From Ascarosepion bandense (Eukaryota > Mollusca > Cephalopoda > Sepiida > Sepiidae), in the NCBI GenBank assembly GCA_037127315.1, contig JBBBDQ010001275.1, positions 1,732,501 to 1,796,500 on the forward strand: a DNA stretch of 64,000 nt. The letters run 5' to 3'. Below the pieces are notes generated by a model. It saw only the letters and a list, made by a program, of their open reading frames with translations. It had not been told where the DNA came from and ran no database searches. The translations under genes were made by a program, and so were the position numbers. Of this stretch, positions 1-10,489 are shown piece by piece (the first letter of the stretch is position 1; every line of letters starts with the position of its first letter).

Positions 1-508
1 GTGACTATTTAAAAATTACAATTAAAAAAATTTTTTTACAAAAATTATATTGTATTATTGATTGCTTTTTATCCAATATTGCTATCTAATATTTTACCAA
101 TAATGATTTTGAAGAGATTTGATTATGGAAAGATTTTTTTTTTGTCTTATGTCAATATTATTGATTATACATCTAAACTGTTTTTGAAAAATGCGTTTTG
201 TCATTTCTTGATAAAATCTAAATTTTATTTTCCAACCCAGTAACTAATACTGAACGAACTGCATTTGAACAGTAACATGACACGGAGAGTAAAAATAACA
301 AACTAAATTCACTCACTGAAATCATTTCATTACAACTGACTGATTTACAATTACAATAGTAGCTCAGGGTGGAGTAATGGTTAAGACCATGTTAAATGGA
401 ATCAGAATCAGTAGGCCAATTTTAGGTTCCAGGTGAAACATTTTCTATTAATGATAATGGTACTATTAACCGTTTCTCTACAAGGAAATATTTGGCATGC
501 ATTAACCC
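1..508. other. AT-rich sequence without a recognised gene
   Basis: No open frame here has recognisable protein similarity. The short frame at 58-243 is a chance opening in AT-rich DNA. A stretch near 361-440 has faint tRNA-like spacing but is too weak to call. Confidence 0.5.
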
Positions 509-830
509 AGTGATTCTCAACTGCTATGCCACGGCACTCTAGTGTGCCACATGATCCTCTTAACTGTGCCACAAAATATTGTCACGACATACATATAGTG
601 ATTTTCTACTCACAGCTTAGATGTGGCACAAGGCTGAATGTATGGGCACCCAGTGGGGATAGAACTCACTACTCAATTGTAATGATTCAAGTTTCAAGAT
701 ACACTGTGGTGATACCGACCAAGCAAAGTGAGGGACCGGATGTTTGCACTCTCACAACCAGAAAGCAAATGACCAAAACTCGTTGGTGCGCACCCTGGCT
801 CCACGTAGATGTTCCGGTTGAAAACTAAAA
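509..830. mobile_element. possible hAT-type terminus and body
   Basis: The sequence starts CAGTGATTCTCAACTG, which resembles the CAGTG(G/C)TTCTCAA termini of hAT transposons and their short derivatives. The body is more GC-rich than its surroundings. I found no matching opposite terminus or 8-bp target duplication, so this is a truncated or decayed copy at best. The open frame at 526-828 runs through it but has no recognisable similarity. Confidence 0.3.
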
Positions 831-1545
831 ATTAATTAGGAAAAATTCTTCATAGGGTTTGGACATAGGGTTGTTCCTGCTATTTTTCATTTTATTTCCC
901 ATACTTTTAGATTTGGTGTTTGGTTTTATTTTGGTTACAAATTCTCTCTAAGATTTCTGTTTGAATTTTTTCAGAGGTTTACAGTCTAAGGTTTTTTTTT
1001 GGGTTTTTTTGTGTTCATCAAGATTTTCATTGGTTGGGTTTTTCAGATTTTTTTAAGTCAACTCAGTGTGTGTAAATTGCTTTCTTGCAATCATCATTAA
1101 ATGATAGTTTACTAAGTTTTGTGGTGAGGGAACATTTTGTTGTTTTTATTGGTTATTGTAAGTAGGGTATCGGTAAAATGCATTTTCAGTTCTTCTTTAT
1201 GTATGTCCATTTCTTTTATCAGTTTGAGTTTGTAAGCATTTTGGAATTCTGCCCAATTAGCTTTTCAAAGATTCCAGGGATGAGACTGCTTTATCAATTA
1301 GTTTAAGAATTGAGTTTTCAAGTAGAACCAGGAAGTGATCACTTCCACATGTGTCATTATAAGTTGACCAAGTATAATCCATGTATATATTAGTTTGTTA
1401 GATTGTGAAGTCTATGGCAGAGTATGTTCCTGTTGATGGATGTAGGCATGTACTTGTTTTGTTATTTTGGAAGCATAGCTCTCTTTGATTTAATAATGTT
1501 TCTATGAGTTTGACTTTCTTATTTGCTTCTTTACGCCTCCAAAAT
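831..1545. other. T-rich sequence, no gene seen
   Basis: Low-complexity T-rich DNA without a supported gene or repeat family. Confidence 0.4.
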
Positions 1546-1855
1546 AGATGTGTGTGGGTGGTGGAGTGGATATCAGCTTGGAACGAGAAATCTGAGAGCC
1601 AAGTTTGAATTCTAGTTGAATTTATTGCATTCACTTACATGCAAATATCTTAAGAAGGGTATTAACCCATAATTACTCCCTCCAGCTATGGATTAAATAG
1701 CAGGACAAATTGAATTCTATAGCCTTGGCTGGCAACCAGTCTACCGCAGAAAGTAATGGCAACCTATCATGGTAAAATCTTCTGTCACATCAGTCGTGTC
1801 TTCTTCAAGACATGATCACCCAAGCATGTATCTTGTATGCCACTTAACTAACTGA
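1546..1855 (+). mobile_element. tRNA-derived SINE, old copy
   Basis: Diverged full-length copy of the SINE seen repeatedly in this window. The head has a tRNA-like box A (GGTGGAGTGGATATCAG) and a box B region (GAGCCAAGTTTGAATTC). The conserved middle contains 'CTATAGCC', then 'GGCAACCAGTCTACCGCAGA', then 'GGCAACCT'. The end has the arms CATGTC/GACATG, reading here as GTGTC...GACATG, then 'CACTTAACTAACTGA'. SINEs of this kind are transcribed by RNA polymerase III and moved by a partner LINE. The copy is older than those at 2613 and 3804, judging by substitutions. Confidence 0.8.
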
Positions 1856-2016
1856 CTCGCCCATATTATGTTATGGCTGTTAAATTCACCCATTAATATG
1901 AAAGGTTTTGGTAGTTGCTGTATTACTTTATATAATTCAGTTTCATTAAGAATTTAAGTGGGAGATATGTCAATGGAGCTGAGGATTATTGTTTCATGGA
2001 GGGTGTCTGCTATTCG

Positions 2017-2325
2017 ATGTTGTGGTGTAATGAAAATCAACTCAAAATGTGGAACTGGAGAGCTGAGTTAAAATTCCAGTTGAATTCATATTCACTTATG
2101 CACAAATAACCTTTGGAAAAGTATTAATTAATTTTTTCTTCCTCCAGCTATGGGTTAAATAGTAAGACAGATTAGATTCTATAGCCTTGGTTGGCAATCA
2201 ATTTACCACAGAAAGAAATGGCAACCTACTGTGGGAAAATCTTCCACCTAGTTAGTCATGTCTCAAAAGCAACATGATCGCCCAAAAGTGTATTACATAT
2301 AGCAATTAACTGACTGACTGAGTGA
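2017..2325 (+). mobile_element. tRNA-derived SINE, old copy
   Basis: The same SINE with many substitutions. The middle ('TTCTATAGCCTTGGTTGGCA', then 'GGCAACCTACTG') and the end ('CATGATCGCCC', 'TTAACTGACTGAC') are clear. The tRNA-like head is badly decayed. Confidence 0.75.
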
Positions 2326-2458
2326 CTGAGCTGTTATTGTTACTGCCTACAGGTTTGTATTCTGTATTATTTCACTATGAGGAATGGTATTGTCAATAAG
2401 AGACTCTATCCACTTGTTGGATGAAATTGTAGAATACGTAATGCATTATGTTCAAGAG

Positions 2459-3536
2459 CAGTGCTTCTCAAATTAACTGATGTGGCAGACCGGGAGTTTT
2501 TTTTTTCAATGTGCCAGGGACCAGCAAGCAAAGCAAGCCAATCCAGCTGAGTAAGGGGCTGGGGACTGTGAACCCCGGGATTTCTTTTTTTTGAGATACG
2601 TACTATTTCAGGGGATGTGCGCTGTGGTGCAGTGGATATCGGCTCAGAACGAAAAATCGGGGAGCCGAGTTCAAATTCCAGCTGAATTCATTGCATTCAC
2701 TAACGCGCAAATACCCTTGGGAAAGGTATTAATCCATCTCTTCCTTCCAGTTATGGGTTAAATAACAGGACAGATTGGGTTCTATAGCCTTGGTCGGCAA
2801 CCAGTCTACCGCAGAAAGCAATGGCGACCTACTGCGGGATAATCTTCTGCCCAGTCAGTCATGTCTCTTTCGAGACATGATCGCCCAAGTGTGTATCACA
2901 TATGGCACTTAACTAACTGACTATTTCAGGTACATTTTGAGACTATTTGTAATAAACATGAGGACATGATATCTTGTTCATTCTAAGGGCAGTCATCATT
3001 GACGTAACAAGTCTTTCCAATGTGCCATTGACCGGTACCATATTTGTGCTATATTAGTTAACCACTGGCTTCGAGGGTATATAATTTTAAAAATCCAGAA
3101 AAAATATTTAAAATTAATATTAATACTTCGTAAGCAATTTGAATTTAATAAAAGGCATTAATCTTCTAAAAAATAGACAAACAGAAAAACAAAATATTAA
3201 TTTTAATTAATTTAAGATGTATTTAAAATATATGATATGTATATATCATGGATATATGAATGGAACAAAGTCTGATGCGTATTCAGTTCACTGTTTTGCT
3301 GTTCATTATATCGCATTCGTTAGTTGGATAGCAATAACTTTTAACGTGAGTGAGTAAATGAACAATGTAGCCATAATAATGAAAAACTAAAACGAAAATG
3401 AGTCAAATATCCTGGCAGTCTCTCGTGGCATAGAGTATTACTATTATTTCTTTCTTTTCTGGAAAATCTCCTCATACCAGCAGATGATGGCTCACGTACC
3501 TTCAATGGTATGCATACCACACTTTGAGTAGCACTG
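2459..3536. mobile_element. non-autonomous hAT-type DNA transposon
   Basis: It starts CAGTGCTTCTCAAA and ends with the inverted form, TTTGAGTAGCACTG. These short termini match hAT transposons, which make 8-bp target duplications. The flanks are TTCAAGAG (2451-2458) and TTCTAGAG (3537-3544), 7 of 8 identical. No transposase frame is present, so it must have moved with a transposase supplied elsewhere. A SINE sits inside at 2613-2920; without it the element is about 760 bp. Confidence 0.65.
2603..2930 (+). mobile_element. tRNA-derived SINE with 10-bp target duplications
   Basis: A well-preserved SINE (body 2613-2920, 308 bp) flanked by perfect CTATTTCAGG duplications at 2603-2612 and 2921-2930. 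Box A-like (GTGGTGCAGTGGATATCGG) and box B-like (GAGTTCAAATTCC) segments stand in the head. The tail is ACTAACTGA rather than poly(A). The duplications fix both ends of the family and show that it inserted into the surrounding hAT-type element. Confidence 0.92.
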
Positions 3537-3693
3537 TTCTAGAGTGTTTTTTTCTTTCAGGTGTGTTTCTTGTCAACATAATAACTGGGTTGTAGGTTAA
3601 AGTGAGGAGAATTAATTTGTTGATATCAGTTTTGGTGCCTCTTATGCCCCATTGTATTTTGTCTGTCATTGTTTTTATATTTTACTTAGTTAC

Positions 3694-3726
<33 letters not shown>

Positions 3727-3803
3727 TGTTCATGTTCTGTTAATTGAATATTTTATGTATTTGATTATTTGAATTTGTTTTTAGATATACTTATAGGGTC
3801 TAT
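3537..3803. repeat. spacer with (TA)n microsatellite
   Basis: T-rich spacer with about 35 bp of (TA)n at 3693-3726. No gene seen. Confidence 0.6.
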
Positions 3804-4116
3804 ACGGGATGTGCATTGTGGTACAGTGGATATCGGCTCGGAACGAGAAACCGGGGAGCCGAGTTTGAATTCCAGTTGAATCCATTGTATTCACTTACGC
3901 GCAAATACCCTTGGGAAAGCTATTAATCCGTCTCTTCCTTCCAGTTATGGGTTAAATAGCAGGACAGACTGGGTTCTATAGCCTTGGTCGGCAATCAGTC
4001 TACCGCAGAAAGCAATGGCAACCTACTGCGGGATAATCTTCTGCCCGGTCATGTCTCTTTTGGGACATGATCGCCCAAGCGTGTATCACGTATAGCACTT
4101 AACTGATAGGGTCTAT
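3793..4116 (+). mobile_element. tRNA-derived SINE with 11-bp target duplications
   Basis: SINE body 3804-4105 flanked by ATAGGGTCTAT at 3793-3803 and 4106-4116. The head reads GGATGTGCATTGTGGTACAG and carries GAGTTTGAATTCC as a box B-like segment. Low divergence from the 2613 and 59797 copies marks this as one of the younger insertions. Confidence 0.93.
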
Positions 4117-4443
4117 GTCCATTTTCTCCAGTGTTTCAAATCTATTTTTTGTTTCCAGAGTGATTTTGGTTTGTGGTTGTCAACATTTTTGGTTTCCAAT
4201 GTATTTTGGGGGGAATTTCTCTCAAGTCTTTTTTTGGGATAAGCTTTCTTTAGTAGAAATTTGGAGGGCAAATTAGAGATTTCATTATCTAGAAGTGGGT
4301 CTGTGCTGTTAAAAATAACAGTAAAATATTTATATTAATATGACATCTAAAAGGATGGCAACATATATATTGATGTACTTACTATTGAGTAACTTACATT
4401 AAGACATAAAAAAAAATCTGAACCACTGTACATGACAAGAGGG

Positions 4444-4494
<51 letters not shown>

Positions 4495-4718
4495 AAATCC
4501 AAAGGATATAGTCTAGTCACAAGATAATGAAACTTACATTATAACAGCTAAGGTTAAATCTGTCTAGAAATCAAAGGACTCTCATTAATCAACCAATTTA
4601 ACTTCACTCTCTCCAAAATTCCAACGGTCAAAGACTTGTTCCCCTATCACTAACCCCCACCAACACCCAAACACAACTGACCAAATATAAGAAAAGAGGC
4701 TTTCCATTCCTTTACATA
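4117..4718. other. spacer with (TA)n microsatellite
   Basis: No gene seen. A (TA)n run of about 48 bp lies at 4446-4493. Confidence 0.5.
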
Positions 4719-4773
4719 CCACCTGATGAGACATTGAAGTTTCAATGTCGAAACAAATGTACGTTTGTCGTGG
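4719..4773 (+). ncRNA. type I hammerhead ribozyme, full consensus core
   Basis: Self-cleaving RNA fold. Stem I is CCAC (4719-4722) with GTGG (4770-4773). The first core segment is CTGATGA (4723-4729). Stem II is a perfect 9-bp hairpin, GACATTGAA with TTCAATGTC, and a GT loop (4730-4749). The second core segment is GAAA (4750-4753). Stem III is CAAA with TTTG and a TGTACG loop (4754-4767), closed by the A15.1-U16.1 pair. The cleavage dinucleotide is TC (4768-4769), so cleavage is predicted after C4769. Every invariant core base is present. The open end is on stem I, which is type I. Hammerheads of this type with a short stem III are known from Penelope-like elements and retrozymes; a PLE 3' fragment starts about 80 bp downstream on the same strand. 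Activity and loop-loop contacts cannot be judged from sequence. Confidence 0.85.
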
Positions 4774-4854
4774 ATATATATAGAAAAATTATGTACATGT
4801 TCTAAAATATAATTTATAATAAATATATATGTATGTATATATATATATATATAT

Positions 4855-5255
4855 GGAAATTAAAATGAAAAAATGGAAAACACCCTGATATAACTTGGAG
4901 TACGATGAAAATAGCCAAACCATACAATGGTGTCAATGTATGCAGATTGTACTTGGAGGGAAAGTTAGCCATTATGTTGTGCCCAGAATAAAGACAATTA
5001 CTAAATGAAAGATCAGAAATAATGTCCAGATGTAATCACATCTATGGATACATACTAGGATCATACAAACATGGATGAATGTGATTGTAAGACGTTGAAT
5101 AATTCTTCCTTAATTTTTAAAACTTATAGTTGTTTAAAAATTCCGGTTAGATGTTTGCAAAAAATTCCTGTTCATACAATTGAAAAACAGAAAAATCAGT
5201 TATTATAAATCACCTGAAGATACCTTAGGTTATGCAAATAGCTCATTTCCAAATG

Positions 5256-5257
<2 letters not shown>
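4855..5257 (+). mobile_element. Penelope-like element, 3' fragment
   Basis: It matches the 3' part of the PLE at 15420-16775: the GTTAGCCAT...CAGAATAAAG segment from the end of the GIY-YIG region, the 'ACTAAATGAAAGATC' segment, the 'GATCATACAAACATGGATGAA' region, and the 3' tail with 'CACCTGAAGATACC'. It ends CCAAATG beside a (TA)n tract, like other copies here. The coding part is too short and mutated to be expressed. Confidence 0.7.

Positions 5258-5258
<1 letters not shown>

Positions 5259-5299
<41 letters not shown>
5259..5299. repeat. (TA)n microsatellite at PLE 3' end
   Basis: About 38 bp of TA directly after the PLE 3' end, running into a short CA tract. Confidence 0.9.
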
Positions 5300-5300
<1 letters not shown>

Positions 5301-6000
5301 CACACACACAAATAAATACCCAATGGTCTTTATTATAATAGTAAGGATATATATATTCTTCATTACTGAAGGATATAATTATTGCAAAAAATAAAATAAA
5401 ATAATAAGGCACCGTTAAAGAGCAAACACGTGGCAACCGCTTTCATAACTGGCAGTAAAGTTTAATAAGAGAATGAATTGAGCCAACACTACCTTACTAT
5501 TGTCTTGCTAATGAATTCAGCTGAAAATGCCTTGCTATTGTTTCTTTATCCAGGAGCATGACAGGAAGGAAATATATATATAGTCATCCACATACAAGTC
5601 TGTTTTGTTGTATCACAGCTTATCAGTATAGCTAGACATCCAATTGCTTCCATCTGGGATCAAAACTTGACAGATTTGGTATCAGACAGAAAGCCTACCC
5701 CTAAGCTATTGACGCATGGTTGAGAGAGGAGGAGATTTTAACATGTTATATATACACAGTGTATACACATGCCATATATACACAACTAAATACACACTGA
5801 CCTTTATTATAATCGAGACGATCATTGTATTATTCTGATTCAGACTTGGTCTAATTTCATTTATAAATTTCAGCCAGTCATTTGGCCTTAATTAATCTTT
5901 TTCACCAGATTATCATATTTCTTGCATATTAATTTTTTTGATTTGTCTATAATCTGGTACCTTGACCACATGTATTTACTCATGCTACGAGATTGGCATC
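5300..6000. other. no recognised gene
   Basis: AT-rich spacer. Two similar short segments around 5305-5340 and 5785-5815 (ACACA(A)ATAAATAC... then CTTTATTATAAT) suggest a decayed duplicated repeat. No coding potential seen. Confidence 0.4.
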
Positions 6001-6009
6001 AAGGTCCCA

Positions 6010-6492
6010 CCCTTTTTTTAACACTTTAACCCCCTGTACGCCATTAGCATTTCTGCCTTGCTTGAGATGAAATGATTATGAAAAAAAAAAACTTTTTCAT
6101 ATTTCCGGCTTTCTCTTTTCCAAATCTTTTCACTCTTTTCTTTTATTTTTTTTTTCAATTGGAGTAGATAGACTAAACTATCACCCGGTTCACACTCCAC
6201 CCACAACTATTGAACAGGTGAAGAGGCTCATCCCTTGTTCACTGTTTAGGATGTGGTTTCCGGCTTTCACTTTTCCAATCTTTTCACTCTTGTTTTTTTT
6301 TTTTTCCAATTGGAGTAGATAGACTAAACTATCACCCGGTTCACACTCCACCCACAACTATTGAACAGGTGAAGAGGCTCATCCCTTGTTCCCTGTTTAG
6401 GATGTGGTTTCTGGATTTCTCTTTTACGTAGCCCCCTGCACATCAGTGGCGTTACCGCCTTGCTCGGGGTGATATGATTTTTAAAAAAAATC
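6010..6492 (+). mobile_element. LINE-tailed SINE-like element, tandemly duplicated body
   Basis: A short element whose 3' end copies the LINE tail: the conserved hairpin region (GCC(A)TTGCTTG/CTCGGGGTGATATGA) and then an A-run at 6479-6488. An earlier tail with its own A-run ends at about 6091. The body segment GGAGTAGATAGACTAAAC through 'CAGGTGAAGAGGCTC' occurs twice, spaced about 157 bp apart. The same body, in reverse, lies at 52965-53162. The shared tail suggests retroposition by the LINE of 61440-62255. Confidence 0.6.
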
Positions 6493-6800
6493 TTTCTACA
6501 ATCTTATGTGCTTCAGGGAAAAAATGCTTTTGGTATGTTTCATGGTCAATATTTTTTTTCTATTTCCTTCAAATCTTATATACTCTGGCATAAGCAGGGA
6601 ATTCTTTGCTACAATTTGCACATTTACATATTTCTCTGCATTCCTTTGTGGTCGGATATGTGTTCTTTGGCACACATCGACTACACACTGTTTTACCATA
6701 GCATCTGTCCTTGTGATTTTCAAACCTCTGACAATCATAACAATGGAGAGAATTTGGGATGAAGGGTTCAGCCTTTTTAAAATTATACTTTAAAATTATA
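6493..6800. other. spacer, no recognised gene
   Basis: AT-rich. Overlapping short open frames at 6496-6793 on both strands show no recognisable family. Confidence 0.35.
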
Positions 6801-6839
6801 TTGCTACAATCTCCAAGAATTTAAATGTAAAATCAATAG

Positions 6840-7838
6840 TCATCTTCTATCTCACTAACCTGCATCCTCTCTCTCATGCTCTTTTCTCTGCCCACTCCAC
6901 TCTCATCAATATTCCTTCTTTTACCCACCTCCTGATACCCCCTGTAACCTGTCACTCCTTCTCATAACTTTCCTCCTATGTAACCTTCTGCAAAACAGTG
7001 ATAGCAAAATGCCTTGCTTGGGGTGATATGATTATATAAAAAAAAAAGTTCTATACATTTATATTCCAGAGAATGTAAGTAAATCTAAAAGACATGCATG
7101 TGTAGCTAATCAGTATTTCATTGACTGATTGATTCATTTTCTACGGCTTATCAAGAGATAATAAATTATTATGTAAATAAAAAGTGGAGGATCAATTTTA
7201 TATTACAAAAAAAAATATATAAATTGATCCCTCATTTTATGGCCACAGTCATCCTTCTCTTACCCACTTCCTGGAACCCCCTATAACCTATCAGTCTTTC
7301 TCATAACTTTCCTTGTATGTAACTGCCTGAAAAACAGTGGAGGTAAAATGTCTTGCTTGGGACAATATGATTATTCCAAAAAAAAAATTCTATACTATTA
7401 TAATGTGGGTATAAAAATGGTGGATCAATACTACATTACAATTAATATATAAACTGATCCCTCACTTTATGTCCACATTCATACTTCTCTTACCCACTTT
7501 CTGACACCCCCTATAAACTGTCACTCTTTTTCATAACATTCCTCCTATGTAACCCCCTGCAAAACAGTGGCAGTAAAATGCCTTGCTTGGGGCAATATGA
7601 TTAAAAAAAAAATTCTATACTATTATAATGTGGGTATAAAAATGGTGGATCAATACTACATTACAATTAATATATAAACTGATCCCTCACTTTATGTCCA
7701 CATTCATACTTCTCTTAACCACTTTCTGACACCCCCTATAAACTGTCACTCTTTTTCATAACATTCCTCCTATGTAACCCCCTGCAAAACAGTGGCAGTA
7801 AAATGCCTTGCTTGGGGCGATATGATTAAAAAAAAATA
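6840..7838 (+). repeat. tandem cluster of LINE 3'-tail units
   Basis: Four units with A-runs ending near 7048, 7389, 7610 and 7838. Each has the pattern pyrimidine-rich segment with 'TAACCT(G)TCA', then 'CTATGTAACC', 'AAAACAGTGG', 'TGCCTTGCTTGGGG', 'ATATGATTA' and the A-run. The last three start with the hairpin element (GTGGATCA...TGATCCCTCA) at about 7182-7239, 7415-7468 and 7639-7694. Spacing between equivalent points (7241, 7471, 7696) is 230 and 225 bp. The tails match the LINE 3' UTR at 62150-62255. Confidence 0.75.
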
Positions 7839-8204
7839 TATCTTGAATGTCAGGATGTAAGTGTTGATCTGAATGCTTTCTTTATTTGTTTAAATTGTCA
7901 CTCTTCTGACATGCATGACCCTGTTTTGTTCAGCTCATTTTTTATTTCTCCACTGGTATGTCGGAAGAGTTTTCTACTTAATACCATACCCTGTGAGGTG
8001 TCTAGCCTTTTCATGAGGCTATACCTTTATTTTTTATTGTGAAATGTCATTCTTTTCAGTCGTATCTCTGCTTTGTGTTTCCTTATCTACCTCAACCAAA
8101 ATTGAGGTATTTTGTTGATTTTTCACATTTTTAGTTTTTAGTTTAGAGGATATGATTTTTTCATTTAGAAAAGAGAAATAATTTCGTGAGCGGGATTTCA
8201 TCTA
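7839..8204. other. spacer, no recognised gene
   Basis: T-rich DNA without a supported feature. Confidence 0.4.
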
Positions 8205-8395
8205 GTAGTTCCAGAATTGTAAATCTTGGAAATGATCCCTTCTCTTCATTCTCAGAATCCATATCCATGTGAAGTCTTTTGGTAGGTTTGTTTTCAGCTA
8301 ATGATTCCAAAATTTATAATCTTTGAAATGGTCTCCTGTATTCATTTTCAGAATCCATATTCATGTGAAGTCTCTTGGTAGGTTTGCTTTTATAC
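8205..8395. repeat. 96-bp tandem duplication
   Basis: Two diverged copies, with TTCCAGAATTGTAAATC at 8209 and TTCCAAAATTTATAATC at 8305. Both continue into CAGAATCCATAT(C/T)CATGTGAAG and TTGGTAGGTTTG. Confidence 0.8.
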
Positions 8396-8727
8396 ATCAA
8401 AAATGGTATATTTCTTCACCACCCTTGCTCCCCACCAACCACAGAGTCCAATTTAATGAGAAGTGGAAAATATATCTGCGTTGGTAAGATAAGACTACAG
8501 CAATGGTATGCTTATATTTGGGGAAAGGCAATGAGTCTTTGATTTCACTTTTGGTTCGCAACCCAAGAACTAGCAAAATGTCTTGAGTATCCAAGATGCA
8601 TCAAAATTCTTTCCTTTCAAAATGGTTGGTTCTACACTAATTCTAATTCAAATATTTTATATATCTACTTTTTAGGTACTTTTAAATTCTGACCAAATTT
8701 CCTTCCTTACTTTACATCAGGGCTTTT

Positions 8728-9060
8728 TTTTTTTTTTTAATCATCTCACCCCAAGCAAGGCATTCCATTGCCACTATTGCTCATGGGGCTACATAGGGGC
8801 AATTCGAGTCTGGACTCATCTGGAGTTTTTAAATCCGACTTGATGCAAACAGACGATTGATAGGATCAAGCCACTCCGACCACTTATCTAGTCCAGGGCA
8901 AGAACCAAAGTGGTGTGTTGAGAATCAGAAATATCTAAATCTAACTAAAAAAGCCCTCAGCAATGAGGATCTCCCCAGATATTACAGGTCACGACCTGCA
9001 CCAAACAGGTGCCTTCATTGGTGGGTATCCATCTGCAGAGGTGCAGTTGATGTATTCTGA
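8728..9060 (-). mobile_element. LINE-tailed retroposon, reverse orientation
   Basis: On the minus strand it ends with 'CCCCATGAGC', 'GGCAATGGAATGCC', 'TTGCTTGGGGTGAGATGATT' and an A-run, the LINE 3' hairpin tail. The roughly 250 bp before the tail are unlike the LINE 3' UTR at 61900-62150 and I do not recognise them. It may be a different LINE-tailed SINE or a longer 3' UTR of a related LINE. Confidence 0.5.
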
Positions 9061-9759
9061 ATTCTCAGCCAACAAGGTATTTGAAAATGGAATTTATGAA
9101 GAGCCATAATCATCCTTATAGTAAAGAGACATTTCACTTAAGCAAGCGGAATTAGCTCTACACATTAAGTTGATATATTGTAAAAGAAATCAAGTTTAGC
9201 AATATTGTTTTTTTCTTTACTTTGTAATATTAATTGCTAAATGTGAAATTGAATTATAAACAGTTTACATTTTTCAATTTTTAGCACAACTCATATCATT
9301 CATATTTCTGATATATTTTTAAGAGCATGACTATATTCTTATGATAGAAAAAGATTGGCAGAAAAAAGAAAACCATTTTTAAGAATGAGATCAAAATAAA
9401 TGAAAAACAAAAGATTAAAATGACAAATTGTCTTTTGTTTGTAAAGAATTGACTAAAAATAGAGAGAAACATTTGAATGCTTTTCTTTTGCTTCTTGTAA
9501 GGCAATCTGTTCAAGTTGGGTTTTTTTAAACAGTTAATAAAATTATTTTCCATTTGAAAGTTTAGTCACATTTTCTCATGCCCATAAAGAATTTGTTCTG
9601 AATTTGGCTTACCTCCATACTGACTTGATTTTGAAAATATCTACAAGAAAAAAACACTGTATTCAGCAATTCTTTAGTCATCTAAAAAAATAAAATTATT
9701 ATTTTCTGTGTTGCATGCTGAGTACCATGAGTGATTTGAATGCAGTTGCTTATAAAGTA
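9061..9759. other. AT-rich spacer, no recognised gene
   Basis: The frame at 9296-9553 on the minus strand is F/K/I-rich and looks like chance. Confidence 0.45.
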
Positions 9760-10489
9760 CTAGCAGTATAGCCCAGCGTTGCTCAGTTGTAATGAAAGCT
9801 TTAAAACTAATCCATGGTCCTGGAGCTCAGACTCTTTGGACATTGGCATGAAAGACTAAAAAGCAATAGTTGTTTCCAGTTAAAGCGAAACCGTAGACTG
9901 AAAGAAAAATCAATGGATGTAAGTCAAATTTTGATTTCCTGGTATCGATATCAAATAAGTTTTTTCGTCATAAACTGAATTTTGAAGGCTAAATAAGTCC
10001 TCTGAGTAAATGGCATCATGGCTGAGACTAAGAACTACAATTATACCTACTTAGAGTCAAACTCAAAGCAAAACTAAAATAAAAGGGCTGAAAAAATAAA
10101 GACATACAGGCAGATAAACAGAGACACACACAAACATCTTGCCTTTTATATATATATATTATTGATTTTCTGCACTATTGTAAGAACTGCAACCTTGAAA
10201 CTTCTGAATATCGTTTCTTATGTCTTTGTGTATGAGTGTATCAAATTTGATTAAAATTGGACCCCTCCTTCTATAACCCGATTTTTTGGTTATTGATTTT
10301 CAATATTCATCGGGGGTACCTCGACACAAAACCTAGCTAAGAATACTCACAGACACTTATAGTACAACTGTGTAAATTTTCAAGAAAATCAGTTCAGCTG
10401 TTTCGGAGTCTATAGGTAATGGACACACACACACACAGACACACACACACACACACGCAGACAAAGTTCCATTTATAAATAAGTTCAGA
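9760..10489 (-). mobile_element. non-autonomous Helitron
   Basis: On the minus strand it begins TCTGAACTTATTTATAAATG and ends GCTATACTGCTAG, preceded by A and followed by T, as Helitrons insert between A and T. Just inside the 3' end is a short hairpin region (GAGCAACGCTGGGC), decayed here from the CCCG...CGGG form of the 13796 and 44271 copies. There is no RepHel coding sequence. Internal (TA)n and (CA)n tracts are shared with the other copies. Helitrons move by rolling-circle replication using an autonomous relative, which is not in the window. Confidence 0.85.

Noticed and set aside
361..440. tRNA-like segment (GTAGCTCAGGGTGG...AGGTTCC)
   Set aside because: Box spacing and the acceptor and anticodon stems do not fold convincingly; at most a remnant of an old SINE head.
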